Source: Bacteroidota bacterium
Lineage (GTDB): Bacteria > Bacteroidota > Bacteroidia > Bacteroidales > VadinHA17
Reading direction: 5' to 3'
Assembly: GCA_015222065.1 (NCBI GenBank)
Contig: JADFUQ010000311.1
Location: 1 to 54,939, forward strand
DNA: 54,939 bases
Program-made: the position numbers and the translations under genes
Shown here: piece by piece, positions 9,397 to 17,779 of the stretch
Layout: each line of letters begins with the position of its first letter
Position numbering within the stretch: the stretch's first letter is position 1
Notes under the pieces: generated by a model
What the model saw: the letters and a program-made list of their open reading frames with translations, nothing else
What the model was told of the DNA's origin: nothing
The model's database searches: none

Positions 9397-9771
9397 ATGT
9401 TTATAAAATCCTTTTGGCCGGCTGTTATCTGGGGAATTTTTATTTTCATTATGAGTTCCTTTCCGGGTGATGACATTCCCAAATCATTTATAATTAACAT
9501 TCCTTACACAGATAAAATTATTCACTTTTTTATGTATTTTCTGCTAACGATATTAATTATGATTGGTACTTTAAAAAAAGTTAAAAACATTTTAACCATC
9601 CGGTATTTCATGTTTGCTTTTTTTATTTCTTTTTTTTACGGTTTTTTTCTGGAGGTTTTGCAGGATTATGTATTTATAATGCGTAATGCAAATTTTATGG
9701 ATGTTATTGCTAATTCTGCAGGCTCTTTTATTGGTTTATTTACCTTTTACTACATTATTCTAAAAAAATAA
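9397..9771 (+). CDS. VanZ-like small membrane protein
   Basis: This 124-residue hydrophobic protein has about four membrane segments and VanZ-family marks: WGIFIFIMSSFPGDD, DKIIHFFMYFLL, GFFLEVLQ and NFMDVIANSAGSFIG. The family is named after a teicoplanin resistance accessory protein, but most members have no proven role. I chose the ATG at 9397 because it gives the usual short N-terminus MFIKSFWPAVIWG; the frame also runs up to a TTG at 9343, which would add 18 hydrophobic residues. It is convergent with rpiB, with 43 bases between the stops. Confidence 0.85.
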   Translation: MFIKSFWPAVIWGIFIFIMSSFPGDDIPKSFIINIPYTDKIIHFFMYFLLTILIMIGTLKKVKNILTIRYFMFAFFISFFYGFFLEVLQDYVFIMRNANFMDVIANSAGSFIGLFTFYYIILKK

Positions 9772-9814
9772 ACACTTCATTCATATATGCCAATGATTTC
9801 TGTTATAAAACCAA

Positions 9815-10258
9815 TTATGTCAATCTGGGTATTTTTTTTATCCTTCGTTCGTGTCTTCCTCCATCAAACGGAGTATTCAGAAATACTTTAATTATGGCAA
9901 TTGCTTGTGCCTGATTAATAAATCTTCCCGGAAGAGAACAAATATTTGCATTATTGTGTGATCGTGCAAGTTCAGCTATTTCAATATTCCAGCACAAAGC
10001 AGATCTTATTCCCGGATATTTATTAGCAACCATATTTATTCCGTTTCCACTACCACAAATACTTATTCCATAATCATATTCTTTATTTTCCACAGCTCTT
10101 ACCATAGGGTGACCATAATCAGGATAATCTACACTTTTTTCCGAATCAGTTCCATAATCTCTTATTTTATATCCCTCTTTTATCAGGTATTTAACAAGTA
10201 TTTCTTTTATATAAAATCCTGCGTGATCACAAACAATAGCAATATTTATTTTATCCAT
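9815..10258 (-). CDS. rpiB: Ribose-5-phosphate isomerase B
   Basis: RpiB interconverts ribose 5-phosphate and ribulose 5-phosphate in the non-oxidative pentose phosphate pathway (RpiB/LacA/LacB fold). The 147-residue protein begins NIAIVCDHAGFYIKE, with the substrate-binding DHAG motif. It continues with DYGTDSEKSVDYPDYG and ISICGSGNGINMVANK, whose cysteine corresponds to the catalytic base in the E. coli type. FDGGRHERRI at the C-terminus provides phosphate-contact residues. Length is normal. It is monocistronic, with a long AT-rich gap upstream. Confidence 0.95.
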   Translation of the reverse strand: MDKINIAIVCDHAGFYIKEILVKYLIKEGYKIRDYGTDSEKSVDYPDYGHPMVRAVENKEYDYGISICGSGNGINMVANKYPGIRSALCWNIEIAELARSHNNANICSLPGRFINQAQAIAIIKVFLNTPFDGGRHERRIKKIPRLT

Positions 10259-10882
10259 TTTTAAAAAAAATTATAATTATTGATTATTAGTAATTGCATT
10301 CTTGTTATTTATTAGTTTTCAGAATAAATGTTTCATATTTCGGTTACAATTTATGCATACTTTTAAAGCATAATAAGTATACGAATTTTGCGAACTTTTT
10401 ACTTCATACTTCTTACTTCTTCACTCATCTCTTCTTTTTCCTCCTTACTCATCTACTCAACTTACTTAACTTTAGTTCACTTTAGGCACTTTTAACTTTT
10501 TATTAATATTCTGTTCATTATTTGTTGAATAGATAAATAAAAATTTAATAAATACTTAATAATTTTTTTTTTTTATCATTTAGTAATAAAAAAAATGTTA
10601 TATCAAAAAATAGTTATTTACTAAATAACGCCATGAAATGAACAAAAATTTCTGATTTTTCATTAAATATTTTTAAAATTATAACTCATTTATTCCTTTT
10701 AACAGTTGTTAATTTTTATAATAATACATTGAATCACAACCTGTTTTTTTTGTAATATTGTTGAAATATTGTTTTTAACTTTTTAAAAACAAAATATACA
10801 ACAATTATGTTGATTATTTTTTAACACAATTAACAATATATTATTAATATAATAATTATTAAAATATATATAATATAATAAT
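10259..10882. other. 624-base AT-rich spacer
   Basis: No gene is supported here. Bases 10400-10475 are a pyrimidine-rich tract of short CTTACT/CTCATC words like those in other spacers. TTCACTTTAGGCACTTTTAAC (10475-10495) belongs to the GCATTTTAG/CTTTAGGCA word family. From about 10500 to 10880 the sequence is extremely AT-rich with long T and A runs. I find no matching -33/-7 promoter pair, although such DNA is likely bent and may carry regulatory sites for divergent rpiB and nadA. Confidence 0.5.
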
Positions 10883-11881
10883 ATGAATGTTGATAAATAC
10901 AATATAAAAGAAAAGGGTTTTGTTGATATTAAAATTGATAATGCATTGAATATCAATAATGAAATTAATAAATTAAGAAAAAGTAAAAATGCTGTTATAC
11001 TGGCTCATTTTTATCAAAATAGTGAAATACAAGATATTGCAGATTTTGTAGGAGATAGTCTTGGTTTATCACAACAGGCAGCGAAAACAAATTCTGATAT
11101 AATTATTTTTGCCGGTGTACATTTTATGGCTGAAACTGCAAAAATATTGTCACCTAAGAAAAAAGTATTATTGCCGGATTTAAATGCTGGTTGTTCACTA
11201 GCAGAATCTTGTCCGGAGAATGAATTTGCTGAGTTTTTAAAAAAATATCCTGATCACACTGTTATATCATATGTTAATACAACTACAGAAATAAAGGCTT
11301 TAACAGATATTACATGTACTTCATCAAATGTTTTGAAAATAGTAGAATCATTGCCATATGATGAAAAAATAGTATTTGCACCAGATAAAAATCTTGGAAA
11401 TTATGTAAAAAGTTTAACAGGGAGAGAAATGGTTATATGGGACGGAGCCTGTCATGTACATGAAAAATTTTCATTAGAGAAAATACTTAAAATAAAAAAG
11501 GAACACCCTAAAGCAAAGATAATTGCACATCCTGAATGTGAAAAACAAGTGTTGTTAGTGGCTGATCATATAGGATCAACATCATCTTTATTAAAATATA
11601 CAATTGAAGATAATTCAAAAGAATATATTGTTGCAACAGAATCGGGAATTATTCATCAAATGAAAAAGAATAATCCGGAGAAGATATTTTTTGTTGCTCC
11701 TCCAAAAGATTCAACCTGTGGCTGTAATGATTGTAATTTTATGAAACTTATAACAATAGATAAAATTTATAATACTCTGAAATATGAAACACCTGAAATA
11801 ATAATTGATGAGAAATTAAGAAAAAAAGCTGAAACAAGTATTATAAAAATGTTAAAAATAAGTGAAAAATTGGGATTATAA
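10883..11881 (+). CDS. nadA: Quinolinate synthase A
   Basis: NadA condenses iminoaspartate with dihydroxyacetone phosphate to quinolinate in de novo NAD synthesis, using a [4Fe-4S] cluster. The 332-residue protein has the triplicated NadA fold marks: VILAHFYQNSEIQDIADFVG, FAGVHFMAETAKIL, LLPDLNAGCSLAESCP, SYVNTTTEIKALTD, FAPDKNLGNYV, WDGACHVHEKF, HPECEKQV and STCGCNDCNFM. Cluster cysteines are plausible in NAGCS, in HPECE and in the C-terminal CGCNDC. No nadB or nadC lies next to it, so the pathway must be completed elsewhere in the genome. The MORN-repeat gene starts 78 bases downstream on the same strand. Confidence 0.95.
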   Translation: MNVDKYNIKEKGFVDIKIDNALNINNEINKLRKSKNAVILAHFYQNSEIQDIADFVGDSLGLSQQAAKTNSDIIIFAGVHFMAETAKILSPKKKVLLPDLNAGCSLAESCPENEFAEFLKKYPDHTVISYVNTTTEIKALTDITCTSSNVLKIVESLPYDEKIVFAPDKNLGNYVKSLTGREMVIWDGACHVHEKFSLEKILKIKKEHPKAKIIAHPECEKQVLLVADHIGSTSSLLKYTIEDNSKEYIVATESGIIHQMKKNNPEKIFFVAPPKDSTCGCNDCNFMKLITIDKIYNTLKYETPEIIIDEKLRKKAETSIIKMLKISEKLGL

Positions 11882-11959
11882 GGGATTTTATTTAAAATTA
11901 GAAATACACCTTCTTTGATGGTGGTTATGTTCTTTTTTTGTTTTACTAAGATGGGAGAA

Positions 11960-13534
11960 ATGAGAAAAAATATTGTTTTTTTTATATTATTTATTTTTCT
12001 GATAACAGGACATTTATCTTTAAAAGGACAGGAAAACACATTAAATCAAAACGGATTTAACAGGTTTTTTTATCCAAATGGTCAGGTATCAAGTGAAGGA
12101 AATATGAAAGATGGAAAACCGGATGGATATTGGTGGACATATTATGTTACAGGAGTATTAAAATCAGAAGGTAATAGAAAAAATTATTTGTTGGATAGTA
12201 TTTGGGTATTTTATAGCCTGTCTGCAGATACTCTTAAAAAGATAAACTATTTATACGGGAAGAAAAATGGTTTTTATTTAACATATAACTATGAAAATAT
12301 TAATAAAACAGAGGGTTATCTATATTCTAAGGAACTGTATGTGAATGATAAAAAAGAAGGGAAAGCTTATTATTACTATGATAATAATAAAGTGAAAATG
12401 GAGGTAAATTATTTAAACGGAAAAAAGAACGGAAGAGCATTTGAATATAATAAAGAGGGTAAAATAATTACAATATTTGAATATAATAAAGACAGGCTAA
12501 TTAACAGGGAGCGGATAAACAGAATAGATGAAAAAGGAGATAAACAAGGTATTTGGAGAAAATTTTATGAAGATGGGAAAGTAAACATTGAAAAAGGCTA
12601 TAAGAATAATCAACTGGAGGGATACTATAAAAAATATGACAGAAAAGGAAACCTGATACTTACTTTGCGTTACGAAAATGATGTAATTGTTGAAGATAAT
12701 GCCGTAGATGATCAGGAAGAGATTGAAATAAGAAAAGAATATGATAATGATGGGAATCTTAAATTTAGCGGACCATACAAAAGAAATACTCCTATTGGCA
12801 TTCACAGGGAATATTCAAAGGATGGAGAGATTATAAATTCAAAAATATATGATAATAATGGTAATGTAGTTTCAGTTGGGATTGTTAATGAAAAAGGAGA
12901 AAAACAAGGGAACTGGAAAAATTATTATACAAAAGACAAATTGCTTTCAGAAGGACAATACGTGGATAATAAAAAAACCGGGATATGGAAATACTGTTTC
13001 AAAAATGGAAGAATTGAGCAAACAGGGAAATACAGAAACGGAAAACCTAATGAATTATGGAAATGGTATTATAATAGCGGAAAATTAATAAAAGAAGAAG
13101 AGTATTTTAATGGTAAAAGGGATGGTGTTTATACTGAATATTCTGAAAATGGAGATGTTATTTCTGAAGGTTATTTCCTTGATGGTGAAATGGATGGGTC
13201 TTGGAGAACAAAAATAGGAGACCACAGTGAAGTAGGCAAATATATCGTGGGATTGAAAAGCGATATCTGGAAACATTTTTATGAAGACGGATCGTTGAAA
13301 TACAAAGGAAAATTTATAAATGGTAACCCTGAAGGAAGACACCAGATATTCTGGCAGAATGGAAATATGAAAGAGGAGAGATATTATAATAACGGGCGCA
13401 GAGAAAAAACGTGGAAAAAATATAACGAAGACGGAAACCTTATAATGACAATAACATACAAAGATGATAAGGAATACAGAGTAAATGGTGTGAAACTTAA
13501 CCTACCCGAAAACGATGTAAAACTTATAAAATAA
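11960..13534 (+). CDS. Secreted MORN_2 / YwqK-type repeat protein
   Basis: The 524-residue product has a signal peptide (MRKNIVFFILFIFLITGHLS) followed by about twenty short repeats of the pattern F/Y-Y-x-(D/N)-G-x-(L/V/I)-K-x-E-G-x-(Y/F)-x-(N/D)-G-K-x-(D/N)-G-x-W, typical of MORN_2/YwqK repeats. Examples are FYPNGQVSSEGNMKDGKPDG and YYNSGKLIKEEEYFNGKRDG. I chose the ATG at 11960 because GGGAG lies five bases upstream and the signal peptide then starts cleanly; the frame extends 45 bases further up. Database names often call such proteins antitoxins, but no toxin is adjacent and a surface or scaffold role is as likely. The stop is only two bases from ruvB. Confidence 0.85.
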   Translation: MRKNIVFFILFIFLITGHLSLKGQENTLNQNGFNRFFYPNGQVSSEGNMKDGKPDGYWWTYYVTGVLKSEGNRKNYLLDSIWVFYSLSADTLKKINYLYGKKNGFYLTYNYENINKTEGYLYSKELYVNDKKEGKAYYYYDNNKVKMEVNYLNGKKNGRAFEYNKEGKIITIFEYNKDRLINRERINRIDEKGDKQGIWRKFYEDGKVNIEKGYKNNQLEGYYKKYDRKGNLILTLRYENDVIVEDNAVDDQEEIEIRKEYDNDGNLKFSGPYKRNTPIGIHREYSKDGEIINSKIYDNNGNVVSVGIVNEKGEKQGNWKNYYTKDKLLSEGQYVDNKKTGIWKYCFKNGRIEQTGKYRNGKPNELWKWYYNSGKLIKEEEYFNGKRDGVYTEYSENGDVISEGYFLDGEMDGSWRTKIGDHSEVGKYIVGLKSDIWKHFYEDGSLKYKGKFINGNPEGRHQIFWQNGNMKEERYYNNGRREKTWKKYNEDGNLIMTITYKDDKEYRVNGVKLNLPENDVKLIK

Positions 13535-13536
13535 AA

Positions 13537-14571
13537 ATGTTCGGGATGGATGAAAAAATAAATATAAGAAAAGAAAAACTTTCACAGGGAGAAAATGAAT
13601 ATGAACAAAAACTTCGCCCCCTGGAATTTAGAGATTTCAAAGGGCAGAATAAGATAATTAACAATCTTAAAGTATTTGTAGAAGCTACCAGGCAAAGATC
13701 AGAAGCACTGGATCATGTTTTACTGCACGGTCCACCGGGACTTGGTAAAACAACTCTTGCATACATAATTGCAAACGAGATGGATGTAAATATGAAAATC
13801 ACTTCAGGTCCGGTTCTTGATAAACCCGGTGATCTTGCGGGTTTACTTACTAATCTTGAAAAATCAGATGTGCTTTTTATTGATGAAATACATCGTTTAA
13901 GTCCTGTTGTAGAAGAATACTTGTATTCTGCAATGGAGGATTACTTTATTGATATAATGATAGATAAAGGTCCGGGAGCCAGATCGGTTCAATTAGAACT
14001 CAATCCATTTACCCTTGTGGGTGCCACAACAAGATCCGGACTGCTTACAAGTCCGCTAAGAGCCAGATTTGGAATTAGCTTTCACCTGGAATATTATGAT
14101 AAAAATGTTCTGACAACAATTATAAAAAGATCAGCTAAAATACTTAAAATTAATATTAGTGAGGATGCTGCAGTAGAAATTGCTTCAAGAAGCAGGGGAA
14201 CACCCAGGATAGCAAATATGTTGCTTAGAAGAGTAAGAGATTTTGCACAGGTAAAAGGAAGTGGCGAAATAGATATTGAAATTTCTAAATTTTCTCTTAA
14301 AGCACTGAATATTGATCAGCAAGGACTGGATGAGATGGATAATAAAATCTTATTTACCATTATTGAAAAATTTAGTGGGGGTCCTGTAGGAATATCTACT
14401 ATTGCAACAGCTGTTGGTGAGGATGGCGGTACCATTGAAGAGGTATATGAACCATTTCTAATAAAGGAAGGATATATTAAAAGAACACAAAGAGGACGTG
14501 AGGTAACAGAGAAGGCATATTTACATATTGGTAAAAAAAATATTGGAAGAACAGGATTGTTATTCAAATGA
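13537..14571 (+). CDS. ruvB: Holliday junction branch migration ATPase RuvB
   Basis: RuvB is the AAA+ hexameric motor that drives branch migration of Holliday junctions with RuvA. The sequence shows the N-terminal LRPLEFRDFKGQ, Walker A GPPGLGKTT (about 65-73), Walker B FIDEIHRL (about 113), TLVGATTRSGLL, the ARFGISF arginine region, and the C-terminal winged helix (GGPVGISTIATAVGEDGGTI). At 344 residues it is full length. The start at 13537 lies two bases after the MORN-gene stop, suggesting translational coupling; a second in-frame ATG at 13546 is possible. ruvA and ruvC are not in the window. Confidence 0.96.
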   Translation: MFGMDEKINIRKEKLSQGENEYEQKLRPLEFRDFKGQNKIINNLKVFVEATRQRSEALDHVLLHGPPGLGKTTLAYIIANEMDVNMKITSGPVLDKPGDLAGLLTNLEKSDVLFIDEIHRLSPVVEEYLYSAMEDYFIDIMIDKGPGARSVQLELNPFTLVGATTRSGLLTSPLRARFGISFHLEYYDKNVLTTIIKRSAKILKINISEDAAVEIASRSRGTPRIANMLLRRVRDFAQVKGSGEIDIEISKFSLKALNIDQQGLDEMDNKILFTIIEKFSGGPVGISTIATAVGEDGGTIEEVYEPFLIKEGYIKRTQRGREVTEKAYLHIGKKNIGRTGLLFK

Positions 14572-14573
14572 TC

Positions 14574-14604
14574 TTGTTTTGACTGGCAAATTTGTATATA
14601 TTTG
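14574..14604 (+). promoter_or_regulatory. Candidate Bacteroidota promoter upstream of small membrane protein
   Basis: TTG (14574-14576), a 20-base spacer and TATATTTG (14597-14604) fit the TTG-N19-21-TAnnTTTG consensus. The promoter would leave about an 80-base leader before the ATG at 14694. Confidence 0.45.
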
Positions 14605-14693
14605 ACGCATTAAATATTGATATGGCAATAACCATATTAGATTGATTATTATCGCTATAGAACACAAAAAGTAATAAATTAAAAAAACATCAG

Positions 14694-14864
14694 ATGAAAG
14701 AGTATTTTAAACGTTCTGGTCTTATTTTTATTATTGCAGGGGTAGTTACACTTGCAATAACCGAATTTAATAAGGTTGAAAGTAATAAAATGTTGATAAT
14801 TAGTGGAGGACTAATAGTGTTTGGTTTAATTGTTTATGTAATACTAAATAACATGCTTGATTAA
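14694..14864 (+). CDS. Small two-helix membrane protein (56 aa)
   Basis: The short frame reads MKEYFKRSGLIFIIAGVVTL, then a charged hinge (EFNKVESNK), then a second hydrophobic segment (LIISGGLIVFGLIVYVIL). Two membrane helices joined by a polar turn are predicted, with a basic N-terminus. It lies between ruvB and the Crp/Fnr gene, on the ruvB strand, 122 bases after ruvB and behind its own candidate promoter. Function is unknown. The compact, coherent two-helix pattern and codon use like that of its neighbours favour a real gene. Confidence 0.6.
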   Translation: MKEYFKRSGLIFIIAGVVTLAITEFNKVESNKMLIISGGLIVFGLIVYVILNNMLD

Positions 14865-14927
14865 GCGGAGGTAAGAGAGTAAAAGAATAGATAACTAATA
14901 CAAGGATAAAACAAAATTTACGTTTAA

Positions 14928-15632
14928 CTAAAACAAGTTAACAATTCTTATAAGTCTCTGTTCATCAAGGATTTTAATTTGCCTTCCGTTTAATTCAATT
15001 AACGAATCGGTTTTAAATTCAGACAATAATCGGATAACAGATTCTGTAGCTGTCCCTACAATATTAGCAAGTTCTTGGCGGGTAAGGGAGATTTTCAAAA
15101 CACCATCATCATTAACACCGAATTCATTTTTAAGATGGATAAGAATTTCGGCAAGTCGTGCCCTAACGGTTTTTTGTGCAATATCAGTGATATAAGAATT
15201 TGCTTCACCCAGTTCAAGGCATATTAGTTTAATCAATTCTAACGAAAAATCACCATTATTCTTTATAAGGGAAACAAGGGTCTCACCAGAGATAAAACAA
15301 AATACAGCATCTTCAATTACCTTGGCAGAAGTACATGCAACCTCGTTGCTTAATACAGAACGATAAGCAATTATTTCACCCCTTTTAGCAAAACGGATAA
15401 TTTGTCCCTTGCCATCTACACCTGTTTTGTAAATTTTAATAATACCTTTATTAATACAATAAAAACCATTGATACGGCTTCCCTCATTATATATTATTTT
15501 TCCTCTTTTGTAAGAATAACATTCTTTTTCATAGTTAACACGGTCAAGCTCCTCTTTTTTTAGATGTTTAAATACAGAATGATACAACAAAGAACAATCA
15601 TTACAATCAGGTATATATGAACTATTATTCAT
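14928..15632 (-). CDS. Crp/Fnr-family transcriptional regulator
   Basis: The 234-residue protein has a cyclic-nucleotide-binding-like beta barrel (about 20-130, with YKRGKIIYNEGSRINGFYCINKGIIKIY) and a C-terminal winged helix-turn-helix (TRQELANIVGTATESVIRLL). Four cysteines, C10 and C13 (PDCNDC), C38 and one near 99, resemble the FNR pattern that ligates an oxygen-sensing [4Fe-4S] cluster, but the spacing is not identical, so redox sensing is only an inference. The barrel lacks a clear cAMP-binding RxS phosphate motif. It is convergent with the small membrane-protein gene, and its 5' side faces a repeat-filled spacer. Confidence 0.88.
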   Translation of the reverse strand: MNNSSYIPDCNDCSLLYHSVFKHLKKEELDRVNYEKECYSYKRGKIIYNEGSRINGFYCINKGIIKIYKTGVDGKGQIIRFAKRGEIIAYRSVLSNEVACTSAKVIEDAVFCFISGETLVSLIKNNGDFSLELIKLICLELGEANSYITDIAQKTVRARLAEILIHLKNEFGVNDDGVLKISLTRQELANIVGTATESVIRLLSEFKTDSLIELNGRQIKILDEQRLIRIVNLF

Positions 15633-15900
15633 TTATAGATAGTTAGGATAATTACAAAGATGGAAATAAATATGAAATAATTAAATAAAAATTAAAATAT
15701 GTAAATATTCAGTGTCTTAAGTTTAGAATGTAAAGAATGCTAAAATGATAGAATACTAAAATATCTAAAGGTTTAAATTACTAAACCACTCACCAACTCG
15801 CATCAATTATTTATTCATTATACATTTTTCTAAAGTGTTAAGAGTTACGGGTTGCGAATTACGAGTTCACGCCTCTTCGGCCTTTGCTCTTCTATCTTAA

Positions 15901-15998
15901 CTTTTGCCCACAGTGAAATATGCTCCACCCTGGTGAAATATTTTCGTGCCTCAAATTTCACAGAGCAAGTGTAGCATTTCACGTGGCAAGCTTTTGCC
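15901..15998 (+). repeat. Dispersed hairpin repeat, long form
   Basis: It begins CTTTTGCCCACAGTGAAATA and ends GCATTTCACGTGGCAAGC then TTTTGCC. Bases 35642-35702 are the reverse complement of the two ends with a shorter middle. The extra middle here repeats the GTGAAATAT word, as if half of the hairpin had been duplicated. A weaker relative lies at 9137-9162. Confidence 0.8.
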
Positions 15999-16062
15999 TT
16001 ACTCAACTTACTCAACTACTCGACTTTTATTCAATTTAAGTACTAATTAGTTACTAAAATAT

Positions 16063-16070
16063 TAATTTTG
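16063..16070 (+). promoter_or_regulatory. Candidate -7 box (TAATTTTG) for the OsmC gene
   Basis: TAATTTTG fits TAnnTTTG and lies 29 bases before the ATG at 16100. No TTG is present at the expected upstream spacing. Confidence 0.25.
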
Positions 16071-16099
16071 GCGATATATATATAGAAATAATAAAATTA

Positions 16100-16534
16100 A
16101 TGAAAGAAACTGTAAATGTGTCACTTAAGGAAGAAATGACTTTTGAAGTTGAAGTAAACGGGCATAAAATTATTATAGATGCAGACGATAAGATTGGAGG
16201 TGGGAATAAAGGACCCAGGCCAAAACCATTAATGCTTGCTGCCCTTGGCGGATGTACAGCTATGGATGTAGTTTCTATTTTAAGAAAAATGAGAATTAAA
16301 TTCAAAGCAGTTAATGTAATTGTTGATGGTGAATTGACGGAGGAACATCCCAGGCATTTCTTCAAAGTGCATATAACATACGAATTTACAGGGAAGGATC
16401 TGCCTTTGGAGAAGCTGGAAAAAGCTGTAAGTCTTTCACAAGACAGATATTGTGGAGTAAGTTATAGCTACAGGAAAGCAATGGAAATGACACACGAAAT
16501 AAAAATAATAGTGCCTAAAATGCCTAAAGTTTAA
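16100..16534 (+). CDS. OsmC/Ohr-family protein
   Basis: The 144-residue protein has the family's two redox cysteines, in AALGGCTAMDVV (about residue 54) and DRYCGVSYSYR (about residue 115), plus the conserved KGPRPKPLML stretch. OsmC/Ohr proteins reduce organic hydroperoxides with a Cys pair at the dimer interface. This YhfA-like subgroup is poorly characterised, so the substrate is uncertain. It is a single gene between divergent and convergent neighbours. The last residues, PKMPKV, are encoded by GCCTAAAATGCCTAAAGTTT, a word that also occurs in spacers, so the stop appears to lie within spacer repeat sequence. Confidence 0.88.
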   Translation: MKETVNVSLKEEMTFEVEVNGHKIIIDADDKIGGGNKGPRPKPLMLAALGGCTAMDVVSILRKMRIKFKAVNVIVDGELTEEHPRHFFKVHITYEFTGKDLPLEKLEKAVSLSQDRYCGVSYSYRKAMEMTHEIKIIVPKMPKV

Positions 16535-16701
16535 AGTGGGCTAATATTCTAAATTAATAGTAACTAGTAAGTAGGCAGTCCACAGTCGGCAGTCGGCAAT
16601 CTGGAGACCACGCTCTTCTTATTTACTCATCACATCTTTGACTTTTTGACCCTTCGGCTTTTGACCTTTTTTATTCTTCCTTCTGTTTATCACCTGCCTT
16701 T
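16535..16701. repeat. Spacer with GGCAGTCCACAGTC words
   Basis: Bases 16570-16602 read GTAGGCAGTCCACAGTCGGC then AGTCGGCAATCTG. The same GCAGTCCACAGTC word is at 20864-20878, and a variant is at 815-842. Pyrimidine-rich sequence follows up to the pheS stop. Confidence 0.6.
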
Positions 16702-17742
16702 TTATATAGAGGAGTGAAACTGACTGAGAAAACGGACATCATTTTCAAAGTATAAACGAAGATCGTTCACTTTATACTTAAGTTGGGCAATTCTTTCAAC
16801 CCCCATACCAAAAGCAAAACCGGTATATTTCTTACTGTCTATGTTGCAATTCTCTAAAACATTGGGGTCAACCATTCCACAACCAAGAATCTCAACCCAA
16901 CCGGTATGTTTACAGACAGCACAACCCTTGCCACCACATATTAGGCATGAAACATCCATTTCTCCAGAGGGCTCCGTGAAGGGGAAGTAAGATGGTCTTA
17001 AACGGATTTTAATGTCTTGACCGAACATTTCCTTTGCGAAATAAAATAGTGTCTGTTTAAGATCAGCAAAAGAGACATTGGTGTCAATATATAAACCCTC
17101 AACCTGGTGAAAAATACAATGTGCCCTTGCACTTATTGCTTCATTGCGAAAAACCCTGCCGGGAGAAATTGTCCTGATTGGTGGTTTTGAATTTTCCATA
17201 TCCCTGACCTGAACAGATGAAGTGTGAGTTCGAAGTAATATATCAAGATTTTTACTGTTTTCAAATTCTTCTTTTTCTATAAAAAAAGTGTCCTGCATAT
17301 CACGGGCCGGATGTTCGGGGGGAAAATTTAATTTTGAAAAAACATGGTTATCATCTTCAATTTCAGGACCTTCGGAAATTATAAAACCAATACGGGTAAA
17401 AATATATACTATATTATTTCTTACAATAGATATGGGATGACGGGAACCAAAAGAAAAAGAATCTCCGGGAAGAGTTAAATCGGTATTTGATACTGAATAG
17501 GATTTTTGCTCAAGGATAGTCTTGAAGTAACTGACCTTTTCAATAGTTAAATTTTTAAGATCGTTTATAAGTTTTCCGTATTCACGTTTTTGATCAGCAG
17601 AAACAGATGAAAAATCAGAAAAGAGAAGAGAAAGAAAACCTTTTTTCCCGAGAAACCGAACCCTGAAATTTTCAAGATCATTAATATTATCAGTAGTAAA
17701 ACTATTAACCTCTGATTTTAATTTGTTTATTCTTTCCAGCAT
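16702..17742 (-). CDS. pheS: Phenylalanyl-tRNA synthetase alpha subunit
   Basis: PheS is the catalytic class II subunit that charges tRNA-Phe together with PheT. The 346-residue protein has an N-terminal coiled-coil arm, motif 2 features (TISPGRVFRNEAISARAHCIFHQVEG), and motif 3 (GFAFGMGVERIAQLKY). It also has a Cys-rich insertion CLICGGKGCAVCKHTGW near residue 255, as in many bacterial PheS proteins, which may bind zinc. pheT is not adjacent; in this group it is usually elsewhere. The cyclophilin gene ends 37 bases upstream on the same strand. Confidence 0.95.
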   Translation of the reverse strand: MLERINKLKSEVNSFTTDNINDLENFRVRFLGKKGFLSLLFSDFSSVSADQKREYGKLINDLKNLTIEKVSYFKTILEQKSYSVSNTDLTLPGDSFSFGSRHPISIVRNNIVYIFTRIGFIISEGPEIEDDNHVFSKLNFPPEHPARDMQDTFFIEKEEFENSKNLDILLRTHTSSVQVRDMENSKPPIRTISPGRVFRNEAISARAHCIFHQVEGLYIDTNVSFADLKQTLFYFAKEMFGQDIKIRLRPSYFPFTEPSGEMDVSCLICGGKGCAVCKHTGWVEILGCGMVDPNVLENCNIDSKKYTGFAFGMGVERIAQLKYKVNDLRLYFENDVRFLSQFHSSI

Positions 17743-17779
17743 GATTTATGGATATAAATAGAAAAAGTGTTAAAGAAAA

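Larger units (their letters stand above)
15633..16099. other. Divergent spacer packed with repeat modules
   Basis: This gap separates the divergent Crp/Fnr and OsmC genes. It holds a GTTACGGGTTGCGAATTACG module (about 15843-15862; the reverse orientation of the GTAACCC repeats elsewhere), the hairpin module at 15901-15998, the pyrimidine-rich words ACTCAACTTACTCAACTACT (16001-16020), a TACTAATTAGTTACTAAA word also present at about 9297, and a possible -7 box TAATTTTG (16063-16070). Confidence 0.6.

Noticed and set aside
10294..10485. A 63-codon frame upstream of nadA
   Set aside because: It is largely pyrimidine-rich spacer words and shows no domain or start signal.
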